Under the pieces are notes generated by a model. The model searched no databases. It saw only the letters and a list, made by a program, of their open reading frames with translations, and had not been told where the DNA came from. From positions 2,242,001-2,306,000 of the forward strand of contig BJKQ01000009.1 in NCBI GenBank assembly GCA_006538405.1: a stretch of 64,000 nucleotides of DNA, written 5' to 3'. The stretch is from Hansfordia pulvinata. Taxonomy: Eukaryota > Ascomycota > Sordariomycetes > Xylariales. Shown here piece after piece: positions 1-10,759 of the stretch; the stretch's first letter is position 1, and every line of letters begins with the position of its first letter. The position numbers were made by a program, and so were the translations under genes.

Positions 1-305
1 TCCACGCACACCAGACAGACAGATAGACAGACAAACAGACACCGGACACCGGACACCAGACGGACGTCTTCGAAAGTCGGGGCGTTTTCATAAAACACTT
101 TCCCTCTTCTCGTCGACACCCTCACCCGCTCGCCCTCTTCTCTTTACTCCTATACTAACCACCACTTCTCCATTTCCCTTCTCTTCTCTTTTCTCTTTCA
201 CCCCTCCTCCCTCCCTCCCCCCCCCACCTCCCCTCACCTGCCTTGGCCGGCAATTTTTTTTTTTTACCCTTCGTTTCCATCCAGCAGCAGGACCAAGCAG
301 ACAGG
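1..305 (+). promoter_or_regulatory. 5' flank and CT-rich leader of the first P450
   Basis: The first 60 bases are imperfect short tandem repeats (CAGA units, then ACACCGG units). From about 105 to 240 the + strand is almost entirely C and T, ending in a C run, which is the usual look of a core promoter and 5' leader of well-expressed genes in filamentous ascomycetes. A T run at 254-264 lies just before the chosen ATG. No TATA box is evident. Confidence 0.5.
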
Positions 306-1922
306 ATGTCGAGCGTCGGGGTCACGCCCGTCATGGCGGCCACGGCCGCCGCGTCGTTCCTGTACGCGCGCCAGGCCGAGCTGCCCGTGGCCGCCACCGT
401 CGGCCTGTCGCTGGCCGTTGTCTTTCCTTTGTACGTTGTCGTCTGGCTCAGCTGGATCTTCCCGCTGTACGTGTCGGACCTGCGCCACGTGCCGACGGTG
501 CCCGGCTTCCCGCTCTGGGGCCAGTTCTTCACCATCATCACCGAGGAGTGCGGCGTGCCCCAGCGCCGCTGGCACGAGGCCCACGGGCCCATCATCCGCT
601 ACCACTTCCCCTTCGGCGCCGAGCGCCTGTCCATCGCCGACGACGAGGCCCTGAAGCAGATGACGGTCAAGAACCCGTACAACTACCCCAAGCCCGTCCG
701 CGCCAAGCTGTGGATGGTCCGCATCCTCGGCGAGGGCGTCCTGCTGGCCGAGGGCCAGGAGCACGTCCACCAGCGCAAGTCGCTCGCGCCCGGCTTCTCG
801 ATCCAGTCGATCCGCGCGCTGACGCCCGTCTTCTGGGAGAAGTCGCTGCTCATGGCCAAGTGCTGGCGCCAGGAGATGACGGCCGAGAACGCGACGACCA
901 AGTCGTTCGAGGTGCTCGAGTGGCTCAACCGGTGCACGCTCGACATCATCGGCAGCGCCGGCTTCGGCTACGACATCAACTCGCTCGAGAACCCGGAGAC
1001 GCCGATCCGCGAGGCGTACCGCCTGGTGTTCGCGTTCGACATCATGTCGCGCCTGCTGCACGGCATCCAGGCCTTCATCCCGGCGTCCAAGCACATCCCG
1101 GCCAAGATGAACCGCGACATGGAGACGTCGCGCGGCATCATCCTCAACAAGGCCAACGAGATCATCGCCGAGAAGCAGGAGGAGGCCGAGAAGAACTCGG
1201 GCGGCAAGGACATCATTGCCCTGATCGCGCGCGACGACAAGAAGCTCAAGGCCATGGGCGAGAAGGGCCTGTCGTTCGAGACGATGCGCGACCAGATCAT
1301 GACCTTCCTCGGCGCCGGCCACGACACCACCGCCACCGGCGTCGCGTGGACCATCCACCTGCTGTCGACGCACCCCCACATCCAGTCGCAGCTGCGCGAG
1401 GAGATCAAGGACCACATGCCCTTCCTCTTCGACAAGGACACCCGCCACGACCCCGAGCGCATCGCCGCCGCCGACCCGGACCTGCTGCCCTTCCTCGACA
1501 ACGTCTGCCGCGAGTCGCTGCGCTACATCCCCCCGATCCCCATGACGGTCCGCCAGTCCCTCAAGGACGACCGCCTCGGCGGCTACAAGGTCCCCGGCGG
1601 CAGCGTCATCTACGTCCTCGCCAACACCATCAACCGCCTGCCTATGTACTGGGGCGACGACGCCGACCAGTTCAACCCCGACCGCTGGGACAACCTGCCC
1701 AAGACCTTCACCACCAACGCCTTCATGACCTTCCTCCAGGGCCCCCGCGGCTGCATCGGCAAGAAGTTCGCCGAGACCGAGATGAAGGTCATGCTGTGCT
1801 CCCTGCTCAGCATGTACGAGTTCCAGCGCGACGAGGCCACCCCCAACCCCGAGGAGTGGAAGATGTGGCGCCTCGTCCTCCGCCCCAAGGAGGGCGTCAC
1901 CGTCAAGACCACTGCCATCTAA
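306..1922 (+). CDS. Cytochrome P450 monooxygenase, microsomal, single exon
   Basis: A 538-residue heme-thiolate monooxygenase that would use a NADPH-P450 reductase and O2 to hydroxylate a lipophilic substrate at the ER membrane. The N-terminus carries one or two hydrophobic segments (about residues 8-55) followed by a proline-rich hinge. P450 signatures are all present: I-helix oxygen-binding motif AGHDTT at 337-342, K-helix ESLR at 403-406, and the heme loop FLQGPRGCIG with the thiolate cysteine at 483. Length is normal and no intron is needed. The ATG at 306 was chosen because the frame upstream has only non-ATG starts; Met at 333 is an alternative. The sequence resembles CYP4/CYP3-like fungal P450s, but I cannot assign a family or substrate. 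The next gene, a repeat protein, is convergent and 2.4 kb away. Confidence 0.95.
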   Translation: MSSVGVTPVMAATAAASFLYARQAELPVAATVGLSLAVVFPLYVVVWLSWIFPLYVSDLRHVPTVPGFPLWGQFFTIITEECGVPQRRWHEAHGPIIRYHFPFGAERLSIADDEALKQMTVKNPYNYPKPVRAKLWMVRILGEGVLLAEGQEHVHQRKSLAPGFSIQSIRALTPVFWEKSLLMAKCWRQEMTAENATTKSFEVLEWLNRCTLDIIGSAGFGYDINSLENPETPIREAYRLVFAFDIMSRLLHGIQAFIPASKHIPAKMNRDMETSRGIILNKANEIIAEKQEEAEKNSGGKDIIALIARDDKKLKAMGEKGLSFETMRDQIMTFLGAGHDTTATGVAWTIHLLSTHPHIQSQLREEIKDHMPFLFDKDTRHDPERIAAADPDLLPFLDNVCRESLRYIPPIPMTVRQSLKDDRLGGYKVPGGSVIYVLANTINRLPMYWGDDADQFNPDRWDNLPKTFTTNAFMTFLQGPRGCIGKKFAETEMKVMLCSLLSMYEFQRDEATPNPEEWKMWRLVLRPKEGVTVKTTAI

Positions 1923-3252
1923 TCAAAGAGAGAGATGGTCATGTCTGGTCGTTTTTGTTACACACAAATTAATGATGAAATGGGAAAAAGGGGCTGCATC
2001 AACATCCAGGCTTCTATCACTTTTGGCTTGATTTTCCCCCCTCTTTTTTTTATATATACTTCCATAATATTCTGCCTTCTTGTCTAGATATCTCTGGTCT
2101 GCCCAACCCTCCAGGGGCAAGCCTCGTGGGCGAAATATGGAAAGCCGATCCTAGAGAGAAAGAGAGGAGGAGCCTGGACTTGTCAGCCAGGACGTCCGGC
2201 CCGGTTCCAAGAGGGAACTGGTACGAGAGAGAGAAAGGAGTCATGCCGCACGGAGGGCACGCGGACCTGCACATTGGTTCAGCTCCCGTCTTTTCTTGTT
2301 GATTGACACTATCGCGGTCTTCGAGCCGCAAGCCGACATGTATTCTCGTTACATAATTTCATTTGATTTTTTTCCCTCCTCGACACGCGCATCTGATGCA
2401 CCAAATGACCTGCGTAGAAGGCATTGTGAATGTGCGTACACAAATGTTCCCTGCCACGCTTGGACTCGCGCACAACCAGAATCACGAGCACGCGAGGATA
2501 GTGGCCTCGCACGGTCGGCCCTCGGCGGGCTTTTGACGTCAGCACAGCAGCACGAACCACACCACATCACTGCCGGGTGGTGTCTCCCGGCGAGTCTGGC
2601 CAGGGAGAACGCGCCCGTACTCGTTCGAGCCCTACGCCGCGAACCCCCCCTGTGTTGCGAGGACGACGGCGCGGTTCCCGTGTCTCGCACCCTAGGCGGC
2701 TTTCATTTCGCAGTGTTTTTTTTTTCTGCTTTCTTTTCTTGTCTTCCTCGGCTGTCACGTTCTATCGGTCCAACTTTCACGTGTTTTTTTTTCTTCACCT
2801 TCTCTTCTCCCTCCAAACGCCGCCCGAGTCGCGCCCAAAGCGGAGAAGAAGAAAAAAAATAACAGGGAGACGAGCCAAGTCGCGTCTCTAGTCAATATTC
2901 ACCTACAAACCACGGTTGCACTTGGTACTGGGGGTTGGCCCCTCCGAACGAATGTAGGTACGTAGTCACGTACGAGTAGTGCAGGCGGGGAAATTTCTCA
3001 GTAATTCCCCGGGGCCCGTACTCTATGCCCGAATGATTTTCACTGGGAGCCAGCCGGCTGGATGACAAGACATTACCAAGCCGATCGATGAGGGGCGCGA
3101 GTTGTGGGTATCCGGCATGGGTCCTCTTTTCTTTTCTCACCCACTCTCATTCTCTCATTCGTATTGTGGTGTGTCCCTGAGAATCGGTCGGCCTGGTAGT
3201 CCCTTCTCTTCTCTTGGTGCGATCACGCTCGTATGTGAAAATCGCACATGGC

Positions 3253-3277
3253 GGGGGGGGGGGGGGGGGGGGGGGGG
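3253..3277 (+). repeat. Poly-G tract, 25 bases
   Basis: An uninterrupted run of G preceded by CATGGC and followed by CGG. A run of this length can form G-quadruplexes and is hard to sequence accurately. A second G run of exactly 25 is at 50669-50693. Confidence 0.9.
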
Positions 3278-3368
3278 CGGTTCTCAATACGTGTCTCACG
3301 CGGTCTGACCTTGTTATTACTAGTAGTCCCAGCTCGCGGCAATCTGCCCCAACGCCAGGGATGTATCC

Positions 3369-3392
3369 GTACTCGTACGTCTACGAGTACTC
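3369..3392. repeat. TACGAG/CTCGTA palindromic motif cluster
   Basis: GTACTCGTAC at 3369-3378 is followed by TACGAGTACTC at 3382-3392, two members of the short palindrome family dispersed through the intergenic DNA of this window. Confidence 0.6.
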
Positions 3393-3706
3393 CTAGGGAC
3401 ACCGCGTCGCTCTCGTAGATCTGACACTGATGAGGCCCCTTCGCAGGGGGGGAGGGGGAGCACATGTGATGGGCCTGATGCCTGGTATCATAGGTCGCAT
3501 CGCACCCCTGCGTGAGGTGGCGCTGCGCAGAGGAAAACGGGGTCGAAGCGAGCGAAAAGGGCCGCCCTGGTCACGCTTCCCATCTTACGGGTACATGTAA
3601 CGGCAGGTTTACGAGTAGACAGACCAATTTGCGCAAGTATGGCAAGGCGGTCAGGTGATTCAGCCTCACCGGATGCGACACTACGGCTACCGAGAAGCAG
3701 CTTATC

Positions 3707-3735
3707 ACATCACACATCACACATCACACATCACA
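3707..3735 (+). repeat. Microsatellite-like 7-bp tandem repeat (ACATCAC)
   Basis: About four head-to-tail copies of ACATCAC in the intergenic region downstream of the six-module gene. Confidence 0.8.
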
Positions 3736-4285
3736 CAACCTAGAGTCTTCGCACGGTTCTGTGGGCAGGCGGCACGAGGGACGAATGGGAATTGTCATTA
3801 CTCGTATAGTAATTTTCTCTTCTTCAAAACATGGGACGACGCTTGGGGCCGGCTGTGACTTCGCTGGAGACGCTGTGGGGAGGGAGGGTTTGTGCACGGA
3901 AAAGGATAAGGCTTCGAGTGAGGGAGAAGATGAATGTAGATACAGGGTAAAAAGGTTTTGAACAAAGAATCCGTGCCCAGCCAGTCGACTTTTTCCCTTG
4001 AGGGGAGATGGATGGAGAAAGAGAAGACAGAGCCCCACCAAGCACGAGGCGCCGTCTTTTGGTCGACCAATTCCAGACGTATCATGCGGCTGAAGCAAGC
4101 CTTCCCATTCTCCAAGCCAGCGACCAGAAAGGGGGGGAGGCTGGACAGGGAGGTGGCATTCTTGTTTCCAAGAAGGTTGAAAAAAGGGTTTTGAAGTGTG
4201 ATGGGTGGGGTTTGTGCACTCGCTCCACGGGCGACACACACAGCAGGGCCATGTCAGGTCAAGAACACCAGAGACAATCTCATCT

Positions 4286-5499
4286 TTAGTGGTTGACGGT
4301 GATGGGGTCGCAGGCGGAGATGCCGACGCCGAAGCATGAGTTCTCGCCACCAACCTTGGTCTCGGGGGAGACGTCGGGGCTGGCGTTGATCAGGCCGCGC
4401 GACTCGACCTCAGCCTTGACGGGGGCCTCGACCTCGGCCTCGGCGCGGGGAGCGGTGTAGTGGGGCTTCTCCTGGGGCTGCTCGGAGCCCTTGTTGACGG
4501 TGATGGGGTCGCAGGCGGAGATGCCCAGGCCAAAGCACGAGTTCTCACCACCAACCTGGGTGTCGGGGGAGACGTCGGGGGAAGCGTTGATCAGGCCGCG
4601 AGACTCAACCTCGGCCTTGACGGGAGCCTCGGCCTCGACCTCGGCGCGGGGGTAGTGGGGAGCCTCGGGCTTCTTGTCCTCGCCCTTCTTGTTGACGTTG
4701 ATGGGGTCGCAGACGGAGATGCCCAGACCGAAGCAGGTGTCGTCGCCGCCAACCTGGGTGTCGGGCGAGACGTCGGGGGAGGCGTCAATGACGGAGCGCT
4801 CCTCGGCCTCGGCGCGGGGTAGTGGGGAGCCTCGGGCTTCTTGTCCTCGCCGTTCTTGTTGACGGTGATGGGGTCGCAGGCAGAGATGCCGACGCCGAAG
4901 CACGAGTTCTCGCCGCCGACCTGGGTGTCGGGAGAGACGTCAGGGGAGGCGTTGATCAGAGAGCCCTCCTCGTGGTGGGGCTTGTGCTCGTGCTCGGGGG
5001 CCTGGCCGTAGGCGACGGCGCGCTTGCCCTCCTTGTTGACGGTGATGGGGTCACAGGCGGAGATGCCGACACCGAAGCACGAGTTGTCGCCGCCGACCTG
5101 GGTGTCAGGGGAGATGTCGGGAGAAGCGTTGATCAGGGAGCCCTCGTCGTGGGACTCGGACTCGGGCTCCTCGTGGGGCTGCTGCTGGTGGTGCTCGCCG
5201 CCGGCGGGGTAGCCGGAGCTGGGCTTGGGGGACTGGGCCGGGTAGCCGGCAGCGGTGGTGGTGGTGGCGGCCGGGTAGCCGGGGGCGGCGGGCTGCTCGG
5301 GCTTGCCGTCGGACTTCTTGTTGGCGGTGATGGGGTCGCAGACGGAGATGCCGAGGCCGAAGCACGAGTTGTCGCCGCCGAGGCCGAGGGTCGGGGCCAC
5401 CTTGGGGCTGGCGTTGATGAGCGAACGGGCCTCCTTGACCCAGGTGGGCAGGCCGACGGCAACGCCCGTCATGGCGATGAGGGGGTACGACACATGCAT
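4286..5499 (-). CDS. Six-module two-cysteine repeat protein, probably secreted; one frameshift in the assembly
   Basis: After restoring one base this is a 404-residue protein. Residues 1-24 look like a short hydrophobic signal peptide. Six modules of 36 residues follow at 26-61, 121-156, 180-215, 236-271, 302-337 and 369-404; the last ends at the stop codon. Each reads roughly LINASPDVSPDTQVGG then CFGVGISACDPITVNK, with two cysteines spaced C-x7-C. Linkers of 20-59 residues are rich in P, E, K, H and Y; one has a GKR site, others KK. The frame breaks at 4817-4820, where GCGC is followed by four G; the homologous spot at 4648-4652 has five, and one extra G joins the frames. The ATG at 5499 sits in a CACCATG context behind a CT-rich leader. 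I do not recognise the module and assign no function; cell-wall protein, effector or processed peptide precursor are all possible. Confidence 0.85.
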
Positions 5500-5529
5500 G
5501 GTGGATGCGGTGGATTAGTGATTAGGGGT

Positions 5530-5770
5530 GTGGTAGTAAAAAAAAAAAAGAGTGACTCAAAGTTGGTGAGGGTGGTGAACGAGTGGACAGTGCTGCGCAG
5601 CCGGGATGGAGAGGGAAGGCGGGCGACAGCGGGCGGGCGAGCGAGCAGAAAAGAGAGACTGCAACAAGAAGTTGGAAGAGTGCGTGTGCGTGTGTGTGTG
5701 AGAGTGAGGACAGGCAAGAGAGAGATCGGGTCGATGAGGGCGAGGGGAGATCTTCATTATATTTGCCCAA
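5530..5770 (-). promoter_or_regulatory. CT-rich leader of the six-module gene
   Basis: Read on the minus strand this stretch is mostly C and T with CACACACGCACACGC-type repeats, ending about 30 bases before the ATG at 5499. It resembles the pyrimidine-rich leaders of the other genes here. Confidence 0.45.
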
Positions 5771-6315
5771 GATCGACGGTCTAGGACGAAAGGACCCCTA
5801 GTCAGGCACGGATACCCGGCTCCGGCTGCTTTGCGGCGGCTGAAAGTCTAGAAGGCCGAGAAGCAAGTCGCGACGGGGCGCGCAATCTCGCAATCTCGCG
5901 CCTCGAGGTGCGAGGTGCATGGAAATCTCGTCAAACCTCGTGAGGGCTCGTGGGAAGCTCGTGAAAGCTCGAGGGGGCACCGCAGTAGCCGGCAGTCTGG
6001 GCCCCGGGGTCCCGGCCGGGAATTGCCCCTTGCCCTAGGAAGGGCTTGGATGCTTGGTTAGGCGCCTCGGCGGCGCGGCGGACTGGGTGTGGTGAGACCA
6101 GCCTCGCGATGCTGACCTGGGGCGCGCGGGCCAAAAGGAAAGAAAGCCGGAAACCAGCAGCGGGAAGCCCACATACTCCGTACTCGTGCACGTCGTGGTA
6201 GGTTGGCGGCGAGGCGAGGCGGCCGTTCAGGGGCCAGCGCGCGAATAGTCGGGGACCCCCCGGCCCAAACAGGTCAAGCCTTGCTGACTTCTCATTTCAC
6301 CTGCCTCCTTAACCA

Positions 6316-6329
6316 ACGAGTACGAGTAC
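6316..6329. repeat. TACGAG tandem motif
   Basis: ACGAGTACGAGTAC, a direct-repeat version of the dispersed TACGAG/CTCGTA family. Confidence 0.5.
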
Positions 6330-7606
6330 ATCCGATCCAGCACATCGAGTACGGGTATGGAGGTATCTAATTCAGCAAGATCTGGGTCGCATTGGATCCA
6401 TCCAAGATCTCATGTGTACCCCCACGTACCTACCTCATCCAGAGAGGCATTGTGCATCACCTACGTCGACAGCATGTACCTTTAAAGACCTCGGTCAATC
6501 AGATCGCGGCGGCTATCGACTCCACTGTGTCTGTTGTTGTTGATGGCCCTGTAAGCAGCAGATCCATCACGAGTACCCGTACCCCTGATGATTGATAATT
6601 ACAGCAGCCGCAGGGATGCAGCCGGCAGCCACACCCGTCGCCCTGCAAGGCAGCCATCCTGGGAAGCAAGGGAGACGTGCTCAAACGAGCACGTAGGGGG
6701 ACCGGTGGATGGCCGCCTTGAGCATGTACGGAGTACCTAATGTAGTTCATCCCAATCGCTCTACCAGTGCGGACAGCATTGTCTGCTTTAGCAGGTACGT
6801 TCTTACCTAAGGCCAAGGGTTAGGTACACGCAGGTGCTCCCATCCATCCAACACACAGGTTGGTGACCAGCGATCCATTAAAAGATGCAAGACGCGAGGG
6901 CGGACTCGTGTAGAGAGACAGAGAGAGAGAGAGAGAAATAATGAGAAAGTGAGCAAGAGAGAAAGAGGAGCATCCAACTTCCGCCGCTTCCGCGAACGTC
7001 GTCCCTCCTCACCCGACTTGGCCTGGCCTGGCCTCGACTCGCACTGGTAATCTTGCTGATTTGAGCCGTCTGCTCCGGACGAGGGCGGACGGCTGGCCGA
7101 ATAGCCTGGCCTGGGCTTTGGGCTCGTCACCGTGCCAAGCTGTGCTGAAATGCAAGCCCAGAAGCGTGCAAGCTGGCTGCGGCAGGCTGCCCAAGCCACG
7201 ATCCGACAGCAGCAAAGGCAGGACAGGGCACGGAATGCATGGCGCGGCGTGGCGTATAATACACTCGAAAGGCCTGTGCCGATACGGAGCCGATGGCGCC
7301 CTCCAGGTCCTGTTGCTTCTCGCAAGACTGCGCCTACTCTTATTCGTATTTGCAAGCTGGTAGGTAGGCCAATGCAGTTGAAAAAAGAGATGGTTCTGCT
7401 GTGCCCTCGGCGTGAGGGGGTGCGCTGGCTGCGACCCACGATTATGGCTGCCACTCTCACGATGCAACACAGAACGAAGGGGCCCCTTTTCCCTTGTGGG
7501 ACATGCATCCATGGATCCCCAGGTTCGGACGACTGCTGGTTTACTCGGGCTGGCACCGAGAACGACTACGCATCTGCTTGTACCTGACGTGGGTACGAGT
7601 AGGCCA

Positions 7607-7620
7607 TACGAGTACTCGTA
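7607..7620. repeat. Perfect 14-bp palindrome TACGAGTACTCGTA
   Basis: A perfect palindrome, followed within 20 bases by TTAGGTACCTGGTAGGTAG, a second recurrent motif type. Identical 14-mers occur at 43773 and 46315. Confidence 0.75.
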
Positions 7621-8221
7621 GGTAAAAGGGTTAGGTACCTGGTAGGTAGCTCTATGCGGTCGAAATGGTGATACTGGCCCACATACTCGTATGACACTGG
7701 ACACACATGACTCTGGGCGAGCGGACCCGACGTGGCCGTCAGTGTCAGCATCCATCGCCTCGACGTGCATTGGATGTCGGGCACTTTCTCCAGCAGAGCC
7801 TTGCGCGTTGGCGCCTGGCCAGAGAGTCTCTTCCAATGACGTCCCCCCCCCCCTCGAGGTTCTGCATATACTCGTTTGCCCGTAAGCCTGTCTGCCCGCC
7901 TATACGCGTACCATTGCGACTACGGCTACGAGCACTCGTGCGGATATGCCTCGCGGCAGAAGAGTAATCACAGCCCAGGTCCGCCCAGGCCACCCCGCCA
8001 TCTGTCACCTGGGGCGGCATCGACGCGCGGGACAGGCTCGTTCTGCGCCGGCACGGACACCGATCTGCCTGCCCGGGCACCCACCCGAGCACCCCGCGTG
8101 TCCCATTGGACGGACGACCGCCAGCGTGGCGGCCTTGCACAACTCTCGGTCTGGTGGATGTGCATGTCCGTCCGGAGCCCGTCGATCCTCCCTGGTGAGT
8201 CGAGGTCTTCCATTTTTCATC

Positions 8222-8362
8222 AAACGCCTACCTACCCTGCTACCTTACCGTACCTACCTACCACCTACCCGTATACGCCGTACTACCTTACCACGCTTAT
8301 TACCTACGCGTACTGCCTTGCCTAGGCGTACTGCCTTACCTAGGCATACTACCCAAGGTAGT
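8222..8362 (+). repeat. Degenerate CCTAC/CTTAC repeat array
   Basis: About 140 bases built from variants of CCTACC, CTTACC and GTACTGCCTTACCTAGGC, including two near copies of GCGTACTGCCTT. It lies about 0.7 kb upstream of the CYP52-like P450 start, just before that gene's promoter region. Confidence 0.65.
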
Positions 8363-8842
8363 AATAAGTAGGGCACTCGTAGCAGTTCTTTCTGAGATTA
8401 GTATCTGGTGCCCTTGGTCCGTAGCGTCGTGGCTACTAATAATCGTCGGTCGCCTACTCGCTCGGGCAAAAGACGGACAAGGACATGCTGTGCCAGCTGC
8501 GCGCGTTGTCCCCCCCTCCACCCGCCCACGCGCACTACCGTGACTATCATCTTTCCGCAAGTAGTGTCCGCACAAATTATCCCTAGGGAGGCTCACACGC
8601 GCAACCGCAGGCGCACAGGCGTGGCACGACACGTCCGACGAACGACGCTAAGAGAGGGCCCGGCTAAGGGAGGTGGTTTGCACATCTCCCTGGATGACTG
8701 CTCGCTCGCCAAGATCTCCCACGTTGAACCCACGCTTCGCCGTTGTCATCGCCGCAGAGACACTCGACACTCTGCACATCTCTGTGATCCCGTATACGCT
8801 TTCGATCACAAGATTCGACAGAGAGACAGGAGCGTCTTTCAG

Positions 8843-9061
8843 GACCTCGTCTTTCCACCTTCTCCCTCTTCGTCATTCTCCTCTTCTTCTCTTGCCCCTC
8901 CTTTCTTGGCCTTGATTCTCGCCCACCCACGTCATCTTGTTTATTCTCTTGATTCTTCTCTTCTTGTCTCTCCTTTGATCTCTTCTCTCTCTCTTTCTCT
9001 CCCCTCCCTCTTCCTCCTTCAAAAAACCCCCCCTCCCTCTCCCGGGGCTCGCCCAGCCAAG
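8843..9061 (+). promoter_or_regulatory. CT-rich promoter/leader of the CYP52-like P450
   Basis: Over 200 bases of nearly pure pyrimidine (TCTTCTCTTGCCC, CTCTCTCTCTTT and similar), interrupted only by a short AAAAAACC, leading directly to CAAGATG at the start codon. This is the strongest CT tract in the window and suggests transcription starts within or just upstream of it. Confidence 0.55.
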
Positions 9062-10759
9062 ATGCACCGCTCCGTCACCGCGGGCATCGTCGCCCTCGTG
9101 TGCTTCCTGCTGTACACCATCATCAAGTCCAAGCTCAAGAAGCGCCAGAATGAGGCCAAGGCCGCGGCGCTGGGCTGCCAGCCCCCGCCGACGCTCAAGA
9201 GCAAGAACCTGCTGGGCAACTCGGTGCTGCGCGAGTCGATGCAGGCGACCAAGGAGGACCGGGGCCCCCAGTTCGTGGTCGACACGATGAACGCCATCTC
9301 GCCCGACTGCCACACGCTGCAGGTGCCGATCCTCGACTACAAGATCTTCGTCACGCGCGACCCGGACAACGTCAAGACGCTCTTCACCAGCCCCGACTTT
9401 GACATCAGCGGCACGCGCCAGCTCAGCTGGATGCCCCTGCTCGGCAAGGGCATCTTCACCAGCCGCGGCGAGAGCTGGAAGCACAGCCGCGCCCTGCTGC
9501 GCCCCCAGTTCTCCAAGGAGATGATCAACCAGACCGGCCTCGAGGAGAAGCACCTGCGGGCCCTCGTCGCCCAGTTCCCCGCGGACCCCGCCACCGGCTG
9601 GACCGACAAGTTCGACCTGGCCCCGCTGCTCTTCCGCTTCACCCTCGACACGGCCACCGAGTTCATCTTTGGCCAGTCCACCAACTCGCTGGGCCAGCAG
9701 GAGGGCGGCGACATCAGCCGCCACTTTGACGCCGCCAAGGTCTGGATCGACAAGCGCGGCGCCCTCGCCAAGTTCTACTGGCTGCTCAACAGCCGCGAGT
9801 TCCAGGAGCACTGCTCCGTCATCCAGAAGTTCGCCGACGCCATTGTCGCGGACCGCCTGGCCAACCCGCCCGAGAAGGAGGACGGCGGCAAGAACCCCTA
9901 CTCCTCCGCCACCTCCAGCAAGCGCTTCTACCTCCTCGACGAGCTGGCCAAGGAGACGCAGAACCCGACCGAGCTGCGCAACGAGATGCTGCACGTGCTC
10001 ATGGCCGGCCGCGACACGACGGGCTGCCTGCTGGGCTGGGTCTTCTACTTCCTGGCGCGCCACCCGGAGGTCTACCAGCGCCTGCGCGCCGAGGTTCTGG
10101 GGCGCTTCGGCGGCGGCAACAACCTGCCGGACCACCGCTCCCTCAACGACATGCGCTACCTGCAGTGGGTCATCAACGAGACGATGCGCTTCGTCGCCGT
10201 GATCCCCATGAACGAGCGCTTCTCGATGCGCGACTCGACGCTGCCCCGCGGCGGCGGGCCCGACGGCAAGTCGCGCGTCTTCATCCCCGAGGGCACCCAG
10301 GTCCTCGTGCCCCTGTACGCCATGCAGCACCGCGAGGACATCTGGGGCCCCGACGTGGGCCAGTGGAGGCCCGAGCGCTGGGCCGACCACCGCGCGGGAT
10401 GGGAGTTCATCCCCTTTGGCGCCGGCATCCGCAAGTGTCTCGGACGTGAGTTTTTTTTTCTTTCTTCCTTTTCTCTTGACCCTGTCTCTTCCCTCCCCAC
10501 CTGCGATGGTTGTTTCTCTTCCGTCATGAAAAGGAAAAAAAAAAAAAAAGGTTCTCCCAGCTAACCCGTGGCGGCAACCAAAACAGAGCAATTCGGCCGC
10601 TCCGAGGCCAGCTTCGTCATCGCCCGCTTCTGCCAAAAGTACGACGCCATCGAGAACCTCGAGGAGGGCGACGGCCGTCTCCGCCTGCACCACGCCATCG
10701 AGAACCGGTCGGGCACCGGCGTGCAGATCCGCCTGCACGAGGCTCCCGCCGCCGAGTAG
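9062..10759 (+). CDS. CYP52-type cytochrome P450 (alkane/fatty-acid omega-hydroxylase family)
   Basis: Two exons, 9062-10445 and 10587-10759, encode 518 residues. The 141-bp intron has GTGAGT and ACAG ends and splits the heme loop; splicing gives CLGQQFGR, the CYP52-type version of this motif. A single N-terminal membrane segment (about residues 5-20) is followed by a KSKLKKRQ basic stretch. Motifs: I-helix AGRDTT at 315-320, ETMR at 373-376, the CYP52 hallmark RGGGPDGKS, and the heme ligand Cys at 459 in FGAGIRKC. CYP52 enzymes hydroxylate n-alkanes and fatty acids at the terminal carbon in the ER, feeding dicarboxylic acids to beta-oxidation; the substrate here is inferred from family only. 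In other fungi such genes respond to lipids, but I saw no specific operator. Confidence 0.93.

Larger units (their letters stand above)
1923..4285. other. Convergent intergenic region, no supported gene
   Basis: This lies between the 3' ends of the P450 and the six-module gene. It holds a CT-rich patch with T runs (about 2700-2830) that looks like a promoter but leads into no open frame of useful length, a G25 tract, a 7-bp tandem repeat and a TACGAG-type palindrome near 3369-3392. The longest open frame (3724-4353, minus) has no gene-like composition and overlaps the likely 3' UTR of the six-module gene. Confidence 0.6.
5500..8842. other. Divergent intergenic region between the six-module gene and the CYP52-like P450
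   Basis: About 3.3 kb with no supported gene. 5530-5770 is GA-rich on + (CT-rich on -) and is the probable leader of the six-module gene. 6915-6975 is a GA-rich stretch with an AGAG microsatellite. A TACGAGTACTCGTA palindrome is at 7607-7620, and a degenerate CCTAC/CTTAC array at 8222-8362. Open frames here are short and lack the third-position GC bias of the real genes. Confidence 0.6.

Noticed and set aside
264..1448. 394-codon open frame antisense to the first P450
   Set aside because: Shadow of a GC-rich coding frame; Leu/Val/Ala/Gly-rich with no motif, while the opposite strand has all P450 signatures.
4822..5784. 320-codon plus-strand frame opposite the six-module gene
   Set aside because: Gly/Val/Asp-rich antisense image of the repeats; runs into the gene's leader and beyond.
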